Positions 8,954-17,275 are shown, counted from the first letter of the stretch. The stretch: DNA of 64,000 nucleotides from an uncultured Collinsella sp. (GCA_900757615.1 CAAEON010000030.1:62001-126000); one strand, 5' to 3'. A program made the numbers and translations. Notes: generated by a model from the sequence alone, not told the origin.

Positions 8954-9427
8954 ATGGATTCCAAAAGACTTGCCGAGATAGCCGATGTGATGGAGGACCG
9001 CGGCCTTACGCGCGTACGTGTTGAGGAGCCCGATGGCACCGCGGTCGAACTCGAGCGCGCGAGTGCCGCGCAGCCGGTTGCCGTGCCCGTGCCTATGCCG
9101 GGTGCCGTGGCCGCTCAAGTTGCAGCTCCCACAGTCGCGCCTGCCGCACCGGAACCCGCCACGCAGACACCTGCCGCCGCGCCGGAGCCCAAGGGCACCG
9201 AGGTGACTGCTCCCATGGTGGGCGTCTTCTATGCTGCCCCTGCGCCGGGCGACGAGCCGTTTGTGCGCGTGGGCTCCAAGGTCAAGGCCGGCGAGACCCT
9301 CTGCATCATCGAGGCCATGAAGGTTCTCAACGAGGTGACGGCCGAGGCAGACGGTGAGGTGCTCGAGATCTGCGTGGCCGACGGCGACCTCGTGGAGTTT
9401 GGCAGCTGCCTCATGAGGATCGGATAG
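8954..9427 (+). CDS. accB: Biotin carboxyl carrier protein of acetyl-CoA carboxylase
   Basis: 157 residues: an N-terminal segment, an Ala/Pro-rich flexible linker (about residues 35-75), and a biotinyl domain with the target Lys123 in EAMKVLNE. It shuttles carboxybiotin from AccC to the AccDA transferase encoded downstream. The divergent birA gene supplies the ligase. It is tightly packed between fabF and fabZ. Confidence 0.95.
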   Translation: MDSKRLAEIADVMEDRGLTRVRVEEPDGTAVELERASAAQPVAVPVPMPGAVAAQVAAPTVAPAAPEPATQTPAAAPEPKGTEVTAPMVGVFYAAPAPGDEPFVRVGSKVKAGETLCIIEAMKVLNEVTAEADGEVLEICVADGDLVEFGSCLMRIG

Positions 9428-9436
9428 GTGATATCC

Positions 9437-9859
9437 ATGAACAAAGAAGAGCTCAAGAAGCTATTACCGCATCGCGAGCCGATGCTTTTGCTCGACGAAG
9501 CCGAGCTGGTGGGCGACGAGGCCCACGGCAAGATCACGATTACAGGCGACGAGTACTTTTTGCAGGGACATTTTCCGGGAAACCCGGTCGTTCCCGGCGT
9601 GATTCAGTGCGAGATGCTCGCCCAGAACTGCTGCGTGCTGCTGGTGGGCGATGAGGAGGCGCGCGGCGCGACGCCGTTCTACACGAGTCTGGACAAGGTG
9701 CGCTTTAAGCGTCCGGTGCGCCCGGGCGACACGGTTGATCTGGTGTGCACCATCACGCGTGCGCGCGGACCGTTCCGCTTTGCGACGGGTACTGCGAGCG
9801 TCAACGGTGAGGTTTGCTGCCGTGCCGATATGTCTTTTGCACTCATGCACGAAAGTTAA
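9437..9859 (+). CDS. fabZ: 3-hydroxyacyl-ACP dehydratase
   Basis: 140 residues with a hotdog fold. The catalytic His is in LPHREPMLLLDEAE and the Glu in PGVIQCEMLAQ; GHFPGNPVVPG is the family signature. The ATG at 9437 has AGGTG six bases upstream. A GTG at 9428 would add three residues and cannot be excluded. It dehydrates 3-hydroxyacyl-ACP before FabK acts. Its position between accB and accC is common in Firmicutes-like fab operons. Confidence 0.94.
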   Translation: MNKEELKKLLPHREPMLLLDEAELVGDEAHGKITITGDEYFLQGHFPGNPVVPGVIQCEMLAQNCCVLLVGDEEARGATPFYTSLDKVRFKRPVRPGDTVDLVCTITRARGPFRFATGTASVNGEVCCRADMSFALMHES

Positions 9860-9869
9860 GGAAGGCTTC

Positions 9870-11213
9870 ATGTTCGACAAAGTGCTCATCGCCAATCGAG
9901 GCGAAGTCGCGGTCCGTGTTATCCGCGCGTGCCGCGATATGGGCATCAAGACCGTCGCCGTTTATTCCACGGCCGATGCGGACGCGCTACACGTGCAGCT
10001 TGCCGACGAGGCGTATTGCATCGGCGGCCCGCGTCTTGCCGAGAGCTACCTCAACGACGATGCCGTGCTCACCTGTGCCGTAAAGTCGGGCGCCAAGGCA
10101 ATTCATCCCGGGTATGGCTTTTTCTCCGAGAAGGCGAGCTTCGTGCGCGACTGCGACAAGTATGGCCTGACGTTTGTCGGTCCTTCGGCCGAGGTGATCG
10201 ACAGCATGGGCGACAAGGACGCCGCGCGTCGAACGGCTGCTGCCGCGGGCGTGCCCATCGTGCCGGGCTGCGATTTGCTCAAAAGCCCCGAGGAGGCGAC
10301 GGCCGAGGCCGAGCGCATCGGCTGTCCCGTGCTCATCAAGGCGCGTGCGGGTGGCGGCGGTCGCGGCATTCGCAAGGTCGAGCGCGTGGAAGATGCGGCA
10401 AAAGCGTTTATCGAAGCGCGTGCCGAGGGCGAGGCCGTTTTTGGCGACGGTGAGTGCTACACTGAGAAGTTCGTCGCGCCGGCGCACCATGTCGAGGTGC
10501 AGATTATGGCCGATAAGCAGGGCCATGTGTTTTCGCTCGGCGAGCGCGAGTGCTCGGTACAGCGTCGCAACCAAAAGCTGATCGAGGAGAGCCCCGCGCC
10601 GTGCCTCGACGGACACGACGACATTCGCGCGCGCATGCACAAGGCCGCGCGCGACCTGGCTCGTGCCGTTGGCTATGAGGGCGCCGGCACCATCGAGTTC
10701 CTGTATTCGGACGACGGCAATTTCTACTTCATGGAAATGAACACGCGTCTGCAGGTTGAGCATCCGGTCACGGAGTTTGTGACCGATACCGACTTGGTCA
10801 AGTGGCAGCTGCGCGTGGCCGCCGGCCAGTCCCTGCCCTTTGAGCAGGAGGACGTACCGGTCCGCAACCACGCCATGGAGTGCCGCATCAATGCCGAAAC
10901 GCCGGACTTTCTGCCGTCATGCGGAACGGTCACCGCATTGCGTGTGCCGGGTGGTCCGCGCGTGCGCTGGGATTCCGCCATGTTTACCGGTGCGAACGTT
11001 CCGCCGTACTACGACTCCATGCTCGGCAAGCTCATCGTGTGTGCGCCCACGCGTGACGGCGCCATTCGCAAGATGCGCTCGGCCCTGGGCGAGCTCGTGA
11101 TCGAGGGCGTGAGCGAAAACAGCGAGCTTCAGCTCGACGTGCTGGCAAACGACGAGTTCTTGTCGGGCATGTATCACACCGATCTGATGGGGCATCTCTA
11201 TGCTGATGAATAG
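9870..11213 (+). CDS. accC: Biotin carboxylase of acetyl-CoA carboxylase
   Basis: 447 residues, an ATP-grasp enzyme that carboxylates the biotin on AccB. It begins MFDKVLIANRGEVAVRVIRACRDMGI; the glycine-rich loop KARAGGGGRGIRKV and the EMNTRLQVEHPVTE catalytic segment are intact. The ATG at 9870 follows AAGGAAGG. Its 3' end overlaps the next gene by 14 bases, suggesting coupling with accDA. Confidence 0.96.
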   Translation: MFDKVLIANRGEVAVRVIRACRDMGIKTVAVYSTADADALHVQLADEAYCIGGPRLAESYLNDDAVLTCAVKSGAKAIHPGYGFFSEKASFVRDCDKYGLTFVGPSAEVIDSMGDKDAARRTAAAAGVPIVPGCDLLKSPEEATAEAERIGCPVLIKARAGGGGRGIRKVERVEDAAKAFIEARAEGEAVFGDGECYTEKFVAPAHHVEVQIMADKQGHVFSLGERECSVQRRNQKLIEESPAPCLDGHDDIRARMHKAARDLARAVGYEGAGTIEFLYSDDGNFYFMEMNTRLQVEHPVTEFVTDTDLVKWQLRVAAGQSLPFEQEDVPVRNHAMECRINAETPDFLPSCGTVTALRVPGGPRVRWDSAMFTGANVPPYYDSMLGKLIVCAPTRDGAIRKMRSALGELVIEGVSENSELQLDVLANDEFLSGMYHTDLMGHLYADE

Positions 11214-12924
11214 AAAAGCGAAGACGGTCAACGTCCTCGAGGGGCCGATGACCGAGTCGTGCGCCGAGTTTCCCGCGCGCCACGTGTTTATCAAGTGCCC
11301 GGAGTGCCGCCGTGTGATCGATGAGGCGCGCCTGCACGACAACCTCGAGGTCTGCCCTCGTTGCGGCAAGCACTTTCGCGTGAGCGGGCGCGACCGTATG
11401 CGCATGACGGTCGACGAGGGCACGTTTGAGGAATGGGATGCTAATCTGGCGTCGGAGGACTTCCTCTCGTTTCCCGGTTATGCCGACAAACTCAAGAGCG
11501 TGAGCGAGCGTTCGGGCGAGCGCGATGCCGTTGTGTGCGGCAGGGGCAAAATCTGCGGTTGCGATACAGCTCTCTTCTTTATGGATGCCAACTTTATGAT
11601 GGGCTCGATGGGTTCCGTGGTGGGCGAGAAGATCTGTCGCACATTTGAGCATGCGACCGAGCTGGGATTGCCAGTTGTCGGCTTTACCGTTTCGGGCGGT
11701 GCGCGCATGCAAGAGGGCGTGACATCGCTTATGCAGATGGCCAAGATTTCTGCGGCAGTTAGGCGCCACAGCGAGGTGGGCGGCCTGTATATCACGGTGC
11801 TCACCGACCCCACGACCGGAGGCGTAACCGCGAGCTTTGCCATGGAGGGCGACATTATCCTGGCAGAGCCGGATGCCCTGACGGCATTTGCCGGCCCGCG
11901 CGTGATCGAGCAGAACATGCACAAGCGCCTGCCCAAGGGATTCCAGCGCTCCGAGTTTTTGCTGGAGCACGGCTTTTGCGATGCCGTTGTTCCGCGTGGC
12001 GAGATTGCGCTCACGGTAGGCGAGCTGTTGGCGCTGCACGAAGGGCACGCGCCCGGCCTGGGGGCACCGCATGAGATCGTGCATACGGGTCGCCGCGGCA
12101 AAAAGTTGGGACACTTGTTCAAGCGCTCGGCCGCACCAAAAACCGCGCTCGAGATTGTTAAGCAGACCCGCTCGGCAGATCGCGCCACGGCAGGCGAGAT
12201 GATCTCGCTGGGCCTGGATGGATTTGTGGAGCTGCACGGCGACCGCTACTTTGGCGACGACGCTGCTGTGGTGGCTGGCATTGGCTGGAAAGACGGATGC
12301 CCCGTAACGGTCATCGCCATCGAACGCGGCACCACGACCAAAGAGCGCATGCGTCGCAACTTTGGTATGGCACATCCCGAGGGCTACCGCAAAGCGCGTC
12401 GCCTTATGCGCCAGGCCGAAAAGTTTGGTCGACCGGTTCTGTGCCTGGTCGATACTTCGGGCGCGTTTTGCGGCATCGGTGCCGAGGAACGCGGCCAGGG
12501 CGAGGCGATTGCCCAGAATCTCATGGAGATGAGCGGCCTTAAGACGCCGATTGTCTCGGTGGTGACAGGCGAGGGCGGCTCTGGTGGCGCGCTGGCGCTA
12601 TCCGTGGCCGACCGCATCCTGATGCTCTCGAGCTCGGCCTATTCGGTCGTGAGCCCCGAGGCCTGTGCGTCGATCCTGTGGAAGGATACCGACCGCGCGA
12701 ATGAGGCCGCCGAAGCGCTTAAGCTCACGGCCCCCGATCTGTTGGCGCTCGGCATCATCGACGGCATTGTTGACGATAGGGGCCTGTCGCATGAGGAGAT
12801 CGCCGGTGCCGTCATGTCCTCGGCATTTGATGCCTTCGATACGCTTGGGCAGCTCGACGACGCGACCCTCACAAACCTCCGCTACGAAAAGTACCGCGCA
12901 ATCGGTCAGTACCGCACGATGTGA
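11200..12924 (+). CDS. accDA: Acetyl-CoA carboxylase carboxyltransferase, fused beta-alpha (AccD-AccA)
   Basis: 574 residues holding both carboxyltransferase subunits in one chain. Residues 1 to about 280 are AccD with the zinc ribbon Cys33/Cys36/Cys52/Cys55 (CPEC...CPRC) and the GARMQEG and TDPTTGGVTASFA segments. From about residue 295 the chain is AccA-like (RATAGEMISLGLDGFVELHGDRYF, GRPVLCLVDTSGAF, GEGGSGGALALSVADRILML, ACASILWKD). The AccA N-terminal helical region is shortened. The protein transfers CO2 from carboxybiotin to acetyl-CoA. It overlaps accC by 14 bases and ends the fab/acc run. Confidence 0.93.
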   Translation: MLMNRKAKTVNVLEGPMTESCAEFPARHVFIKCPECRRVIDEARLHDNLEVCPRCGKHFRVSGRDRMRMTVDEGTFEEWDANLASEDFLSFPGYADKLKSVSERSGERDAVVCGRGKICGCDTALFFMDANFMMGSMGSVVGEKICRTFEHATELGLPVVGFTVSGGARMQEGVTSLMQMAKISAAVRRHSEVGGLYITVLTDPTTGGVTASFAMEGDIILAEPDALTAFAGPRVIEQNMHKRLPKGFQRSEFLLEHGFCDAVVPRGEIALTVGELLALHEGHAPGLGAPHEIVHTGRRGKKLGHLFKRSAAPKTALEIVKQTRSADRATAGEMISLGLDGFVELHGDRYFGDDAAVVAGIGWKDGCPVTVIAIERGTTTKERMRRNFGMAHPEGYRKARRLMRQAEKFGRPVLCLVDTSGAFCGIGAEERGQGEAIAQNLMEMSGLKTPIVSVVTGEGGSGGALALSVADRILMLSSSAYSVVSPEACASILWKDTDRANEAAEALKLTAPDLLALGIIDGIVDDRGLSHEEIAGAVMSSAFDAFDTLGQLDDATLTNLRYEKYRAIGQYRTM

Positions 12925-12964
12925 CAAAGGGGCAGTCCGCATGTCACATTGGGAAAGGCGTTCC

Positions 12965-14179
12965 ATGTCACAAGTTTCTAACACCTCGTTTACAACGACG
13001 GTTTCATCAAACGCCATGGCCGTGGTGGACTATCTGTCCAAAAGCATGATGTCGGCGCTGCCCTTTATTGTCTGCGCGGCGTTGTTCCGCACCGTCGCCG
13101 TCATTATGGGCGAAGGCATGCTGGGCCTGTGGCCTGCCGATTCCGAAATCTATCGCCTGTTCTACAGTTGGCTCTATAACGCCGGTTACTACTTTTTGCC
13201 CATCTATCTTGGTTGGGCGGCTGCCCGCCAGCTCGGTTGCTCGGAACAACTGGGCATGATGCTGGGCGGCGTATTGATTGCGCCCGATCTGCTTAAGCTC
13301 GTCGATGCCGCATCGACGGCGGGGGCATCGATGACTTCCGTGTATGGTCTGCTTCCCGCGCCGGTCAACGATTACACGACGACTGTTATTCCGGTCCTCA
13401 TCTCGGTGCCCGTGCTATGGCGAGTGGAGTGTTTCTTTCATCGAGTTATCCCTAAGGCCGTGGCATTTTCGTTCGTTCCGTTTGCAACCATGCTCGTCAT
13501 GGTTCCGGTTTCGCTGTGTATTACAGCGCCGGCGGGCAGCTATCTGGGCATGCTGTTGGGCCAGCTTATGTTTATGCTTGGCAATTCCGGTGGCATCGTG
13601 TCGCTGCTCACGCTCATGGGGCTTGCCGCGGGTTGGGAGTTTCTTAAGATCGCGGGTATCAGCAACGTTGTCCTATCGCTTGCGTACGCGCAGTTTATGA
13701 GTGTGGGAACGGATTCGTGCATCCTGATTGCCGCGACGATGGCGACGTTCGCCGTTTGGGGCATGCCTTTTGGCGCGTCGCTTCGCGTTGCGGATAAGGA
13801 CGAGAAGGCGCTCATGCTGGGCTATTCAATCTCGGGTGTTCTTGGCGGCGTAAGCGAGCCGGCGCTGTACGGTTGCGGCTTTAAATATGGCAGGTGTCTG
13901 ACGTGCATGGCCATTGGCGGTGCCGTCGGAGGCCTTGTTGCGGCCGTGGGCCACGTTACGGCCTATACCATCGGCATGACGAATGTCCTCATGGTCATTG
14001 GCTTTGCCACGGGCGGCATCTCGAACCTGCTGTGGTGCTGTGCTGCCGGCGGTGTGGCATTTGCGGTGTCTGCGGCGCTGAGCTACTGCTTTGGCGTGGT
14101 GCCGGCGAAGGGGCAGACGACGGGGGACGGAGCTGATTCACCCGAAACCTCGAAGAGCGTGGCCGAAGCAAGCGCATAA
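12965..14179 (+). CDS. PTS EIIC-like membrane protein, glucose/beta-glucoside type, without IIA or IIB
   Basis: 404 residues, strongly hydrophobic with about ten membrane segments. The late motif GVLGGVSEPALYGCGFKYGR matches the substrate-binding region of glucose/sucrose/beta-glucoside EIIC proteins (GITEPAIYG). No EIIB (CiGG) or EIIA domain is fused or encoded next to it, so it would need partner proteins from elsewhere or has another role. Two ATGs are possible: 12965 with AAAGG six bases upstream, and 12941 with AAAGGGG eight bases upstream. It follows accDA by about 40 bases and may be read through from it. The substrate cannot be told. Confidence 0.8.
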   Translation: MSQVSNTSFTTTVSSNAMAVVDYLSKSMMSALPFIVCAALFRTVAVIMGEGMLGLWPADSEIYRLFYSWLYNAGYYFLPIYLGWAAARQLGCSEQLGMMLGGVLIAPDLLKLVDAASTAGASMTSVYGLLPAPVNDYTTTVIPVLISVPVLWRVECFFHRVIPKAVAFSFVPFATMLVMVPVSLCITAPAGSYLGMLLGQLMFMLGNSGGIVSLLTLMGLAAGWEFLKIAGISNVVLSLAYAQFMSVGTDSCILIAATMATFAVWGMPFGASLRVADKDEKALMLGYSISGVLGGVSEPALYGCGFKYGRCLTCMAIGGAVGGLVAAVGHVTAYTIGMTNVLMVIGFATGGISNLLWCCAAGGVAFAVSAALSYCFGVVPAKGQTTGDGADSPETSKSVAEASA

Positions 14180-14216
14180 ACCCGTGCGACAAAGGGCGAT
14201 TTCTTTGTCATGTTCC

Positions 14217-14249
14217 AAGGTCGTGGCCCGTGTGGGTTGCGGCCTTTTT
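14217..14249 (+). terminator. Probable terminator after the EIIC gene
   Basis: AAGGTCG pairs with CGGCCTT (one G-U pair) across a 16-nt loop and is followed by a T run. It lies between the EIIC gene and the cation transporter. Confidence 0.5.
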
Positions 14250-14328
14250 GTATCTGTGGGGCAAAGTGGCTACACTACAATCCGTTTGAGCAATAGATAT
14301 ATAGGTAGTACCGTGGGGGCGGATATAG

Positions 14329-15483
14329 ATGGTTGAGTGGATTGTTCGTCGTGCGCAGGGCGACCGTGCGCGCGTGGGCACGTTGACGGGCGTGGTGTGT
14401 ATTCTCGCCAATGTTGCGCTTTGTGCTGCGAAGGGCGTAATTGGCGTGCTGTCGGGATCGGTTTCGATCGTGGCGGATGCCATGAACAACCTGTCCGATG
14501 CCAGCTCGAATATCGTGAGCGTGCTGGGCTTTAGGCTGGCGAGCAAGCCGGCCGACCCCGAGCATCCTTACGGACATGGCCGCTACGAGTATCTCTCGGG
14601 TCTGGTTGTGGCGGCGCTCGTGCTGCTTATTGGCATCGAACTGGTGAAGTCCTCGGTTGAGCGTATCGTCAACCCGGAACCTGTCGAGTTCTCGCTTGCC
14701 CTGGTGGCAGTTCTAGTGCTTTCGATGGTCGTAAAGCTGTGGATGGCGGCCCTCAACCAAAAGCTCGGTGACCGCATTGAGTCCGAGACGCTGCGTGCGA
14801 CCGCGCAGGATTCCAAGAACGATGTTCTTGCTACGGGCGCCGTGCTGGCGTGCGCGATTGTTTCCCAGGTGACGCATATCAATCTTGATGCATGGGTCGG
14901 CCTTGCCGTTGGCGCCTATATTGGCTGGAGCGGTTTTGAACTCATCCAGGATACGGTGAGCCCGCTTTTGGGCCAGACGCCCGATCCTAAGCTGGTCAAG
15001 CACATTCGAGACAAGATCATGAGCTACCCCGGCGTTTTGGGCGTTCACGATTTGATGGTTCACGACTACGGCCCGGGCAGGAAGTTCGCAAGCGCTCACG
15101 CCGAGATGGCAGCCGAGGCCAGCCCGCTGAAAAGCCATGACACGCTTGACAATATTGAGCAGGCGTTTAGGAACGAAGACGGCATGATTGTCACGCTCCA
15201 TTACGACCCCATCGTGACCGACGATCCCAAGGTGGCGAGCATGCGTTTACGCATTAACGCCATGGCTCAACAGATCGATAGCCGCCTTTCAATTCACGAT
15301 CTGCGCTGTGTGCCGGGCCCTACGCACACCAACGTGATCTTTGACTGCGTGCGACCCTCGGATCTGCAGATGAGTGCCGAAGACGTAAAGCGCGCGCTGG
15401 CACAACGGGTCGAATCGGAATATCCCAAGTCGATTGCCAAGATTACGATCGACGAGGACTATGTCGGCCATACCCACGAGTAG
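14329..15483 (+). CDS. Cation diffusion facilitator family transporter
   Basis: 384 residues. Six predicted membrane helices are followed by a cytoplasmic domain. The metal-site segments DAMNNLSDASSN (helix II) and HPYGHGRYEY, and a cytoplasmic HDLMVHDYGPG, identify a CDF (FieF/ZitB-like) exporter, which moves Zn2+, Fe2+ or Mn2+ out in exchange for protons. The metal cannot be assigned from this. Length is longer than FieF (300) because of an extended C-terminal region after residue 290. GGGGGCGG precedes the ATG. The next gene starts 40 bases later. Confidence 0.88.
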   Translation: MVEWIVRRAQGDRARVGTLTGVVCILANVALCAAKGVIGVLSGSVSIVADAMNNLSDASSNIVSVLGFRLASKPADPEHPYGHGRYEYLSGLVVAALVLLIGIELVKSSVERIVNPEPVEFSLALVAVLVLSMVVKLWMAALNQKLGDRIESETLRATAQDSKNDVLATGAVLACAIVSQVTHINLDAWVGLAVGAYIGWSGFELIQDTVSPLLGQTPDPKLVKHIRDKIMSYPGVLGVHDLMVHDYGPGRKFASAHAEMAAEASPLKSHDTLDNIEQAFRNEDGMIVTLHYDPIVTDDPKVASMRLRINAMAQQIDSRLSIHDLRCVPGPTHTNVIFDCVRPSDLQMSAEDVKRALAQRVESEYPKSIAKITIDEDYVGHTHE

Positions 15484-15522
15484 GGCTGTGCCGGCAAGGT
15501 AACTGAAGCAGAAGGGGAGAGC

Positions 15523-16149
15523 ATGAAGCGTCTCTATCTACTCCGCCACGGCCAGACGGAATTCAACGTCAAAAAGCTGGTCCAGGGCCGCTGCGATTCA
15601 CCGCTGACCAGCCTGGGCCGTCAACAGGCACAGGCAGCCGCCGCGTGGCTCAAAGCCAACGGCGTCGTCCCCGACAAAGTGATCTCATCACCCTTAGGCC
15701 GAGCCATGGACACGGCAAGTCTCGTCGCATGCGAACTCCTCGGTCCGGACGCCGCTGCCGAGCCCTGCGAAGGCATCATCGAGCGCAGCTACGGCACCTT
15801 CGAAGAAGGCTCCCACGACGCCCTGCCCACCGACGTCTGGGACCCGGGCGAGGACCTGGTCCCCTTCGGAGGAGAAGGAAGTCATGCCCTGCAGGAGCGC
15901 ATGGTAGCCACCCTCACCAATCTCATGGGCGCCGAGGGCATCGAAACCCTCCTAGCAGTAAGCCACGGCAGCGCCAGCCGCCAATTCATCAAGGCTGCAG
16001 CCCCAGAGGGCTTCGAGCTCCCAGCAAAACTTCCCAACTGCGCCATCATGATTTTTGATTTCGATGAGGCAAAGCCACAAGCAGAGGGCGAGCCAATGCA
16101 ATGCAAGTTCACCCTCCAGCAAATAGTGGACCCCCAACAAAGTCAATAG
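15523..16149 (+). CDS. Histidine phosphatase family protein (phosphoglycerate mutase-like)
   Basis: 208 residues. LRHGQTEFN with the nucleophile His9, Arg/Glu residues in SSPLGRAMDTA, and the second His in VSHGSASRQF mark the branch. Such proteins dephosphorylate small molecules (for example alpha-ribazole phosphate or sugar phosphates). No cobalamin genes lie nearby, so no substrate is proposed. Codon use shifts toward C-ending triplets and A-rich linkers compared with the neighbours. GGGGAG precedes the ATG. Confidence 0.85.
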   Translation: MKRLYLLRHGQTEFNVKKLVQGRCDSPLTSLGRQQAQAAAAWLKANGVVPDKVISSPLGRAMDTASLVACELLGPDAAAEPCEGIIERSYGTFEEGSHDALPTDVWDPGEDLVPFGGEGSHALQERMVATLTNLMGAEGIETLLAVSHGSASRQFIKAAAPEGFELPAKLPNCAIMIFDFDEAKPQAEGEPMQCKFTLQQIVDPQQSQ

Positions 16150-16184
16150 CCTGAACGAGCAGAGTTAAGCAGACATCAACGTGG

Positions 16185-16349
16185 CGTTCCCAGTGTGCGG
16201 CGGAGGGGGCGGGCCTGAGAGATATTAAGGTTGTCGCGAGTTCCGCACGAACAGGAGAGCACTTAATGTGCTCTCCGTCGTGAGCAGGACTGTAGAGCAG
16301 CAACCTTAATATCTCTCAGGCCCGCCCCCTCCGCCGCACACTGGGAACG
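16185..16349. repeat. Long-hairpin element with conserved 67-nt core, copy 1
   Basis: Two 49-nt arms (16185-16233 and 16301-16349) are perfect reverse complements and enclose a 67-nt core (16234-16300). The core matches copy 2 (57100-57167) apart from six substitutions and one small indel. It contains an inner hairpin with stem GGAGAGCAC/GTGCTCTCC and loop TTAAT, a lower stem with tandem G-A pairs, and constant segments TCGCGAGTTCCGCACG and GCAGGACTGT. The arms share nothing with the arms of copy 2. No transposase or reverse transcriptase is present. It may be an RNA gene, an mRNA processing or termination structure, or a mobile hairpin. Confidence 0.85.
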
Positions 16350-16398
16350 TGCCACGCACTTTACCTGCGTAAACAATGTGAGTGAAATATGAATCTCG

Positions 16399-16424
16399 AT
16401 GGATACGCCCGCAGCCGTGTATAC
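16399..16424 (+). promoter_or_regulatory. 26-nt motif and TATACT box upstream of rplC
   Basis: The stretch begins ATGGATACGCCCG and ends CCGTGTATAC. It matches 23 of 26 positions at 18264-18289 upstream of rplB. TATACT (16420-16425) resembles a -10 box, so the motif may be a promoter with an upstream recognition sequence used before two ribosomal protein genes. Confidence 0.5.
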
Positions 16425-16536
16425 TAAACAGCTGTGTGTAACCAGGGGAGTATTCTGGCTGGACAAAATGCCTGCTTAATAGGGTTGTCAGGTAGTCCGG
16501 GCGCAATACAAGGCTGGGGAGCACGTCGTGTAAGTA

Positions 16537-16588
16537 GTGGTCCTCTAGGGGCGTACGCTCGGTGGCGTACGCATTGTCCCAAGACCAC
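16537..16588 (+). promoter_or_regulatory. Structured leader before rplC
   Basis: GTGGTC (16537-16542) pairs with GACCAC (16583-16588). Inside it, two copies of GCGTACGC flank TCGGTG and form an inner stem. The structure ends 20 bases before the rplC start. It may be an autoregulatory site of the L4 type known in S10 operons, but there is no sequence proof. Confidence 0.45.
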
Positions 16589-16608
16589 GCGAGAGTTGGG
16601 ATCATATC

Positions 16609-17229
16609 TTGATCAGCATGATTCTCGGCCGCAAGATTGGCATGACCCAGGTTTGGGACGAGAACGATAACGTCGTTCCCGTCACGGTCATCCAGGCTGG
16701 CCCCTGCGCTGTCTCGCAGGTTAAAACTCAGGCAACCGACGGCTATGACGCCGTCCAGATCGGTTTCGGCGACATCAAGGCCAAGAACGTGAACAAGCCC
16801 ATGGCTGGTCACTTCGCCAAGGCTGGCGTCGAGCCTGTCCGCTTCCTTCGTGAGGTCCGCGTCGAGAACGGCGAGGAGCACAAGGTCGGCGAGGCCGTCA
16901 CCGTTGCTGATTTCGCTGATGTCGAGAAGGTCGACGTCATCGGTACCTCCAAGGGTAAGGGCTTCCAGGGTCGCATCAAGCGCTGGGGTCAGCGCCGCGG
17001 TCCTATGACGCATGGTTCTCACTTCCAGCGTCACCCCGGTTCTATCGGTCAGTGCGCCTATCCTGCGCGCGTCCTCAAGGGCGTCAAGATGGCCGGTCAC
17101 ATGGGTAACGAGCGCGTTACCGTCAAGAACCTTTCCGTTGTCCGCATCGATGCCGAGCAGAACCTCATCTTGGTCAAGGGCGCTGTCCCGGGTGCCAAGA
17201 ATGGTCTCGTCGCCATCCGTATGGCCTAA
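16609..17229 (+). CDS. rplC: 50S ribosomal protein L3
   Basis: 206 residues. MILGRKIGMTQVW at the N-terminus and GKGFQGRIKRWGQRRGPMTHGSHFQRHPGSIGQCA are the L3 signatures; the long loop reaches the peptidyl transferase centre. I take TTG at 16609 (GAGTTGGG about eight bases upstream); an ATG at 16618 gives a protein three residues shorter with poorer spacing. It is the first gene of the S10 operon here because rpsJ sits 14 kb upstream. Confidence 0.95.
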   Translation: MISMILGRKIGMTQVWDENDNVVPVTVIQAGPCAVSQVKTQATDGYDAVQIGFGDIKAKNVNKPMAGHFAKAGVEPVRFLREVRVENGEEHKVGEAVTVADFADVEKVDVIGTSKGKGFQGRIKRWGQRRGPMTHGSHFQRHPGSIGQCAYPARVLKGVKMAGHMGNERVTVKNLSVVRIDAEQNLILVKGAVPGAKNGLVAIRMA

Positions 17230-17275
17230 GGGCCCAGCCCATTTAGCCCAGCGTCATACCAAGGAGAACACTTAA

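Larger units (their letters stand above)
16150..16608. other. Intergenic region before the S10 operon
   Basis: 459 bases without a convincing protein gene. It holds the long hairpin element (16185-16349), a 26-nt motif shared with the rplB leader (16399-16424) ending in a TATACT box, and a hairpin leader (16537-16588) before rplC. Confidence 0.8.

Noticed and set aside
14188..14209. GACAAAG/CTTTGTC stem after the EIIC gene as a terminator
   Set aside because: The stem is only 7 bp, AT-rich and without a T run. The next hairpin at 14217-14249 fits better.
16109..16303. Minus-strand frames through both hairpin cores read similar peptides (SPA.DG.HIKC.P.RAELAT)
   Set aside because: The similarity comes from the conserved nucleotide core. 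The frames run into the arms, lack ribosome sites and do not share anything outside the core, so a protein gene is not supported.
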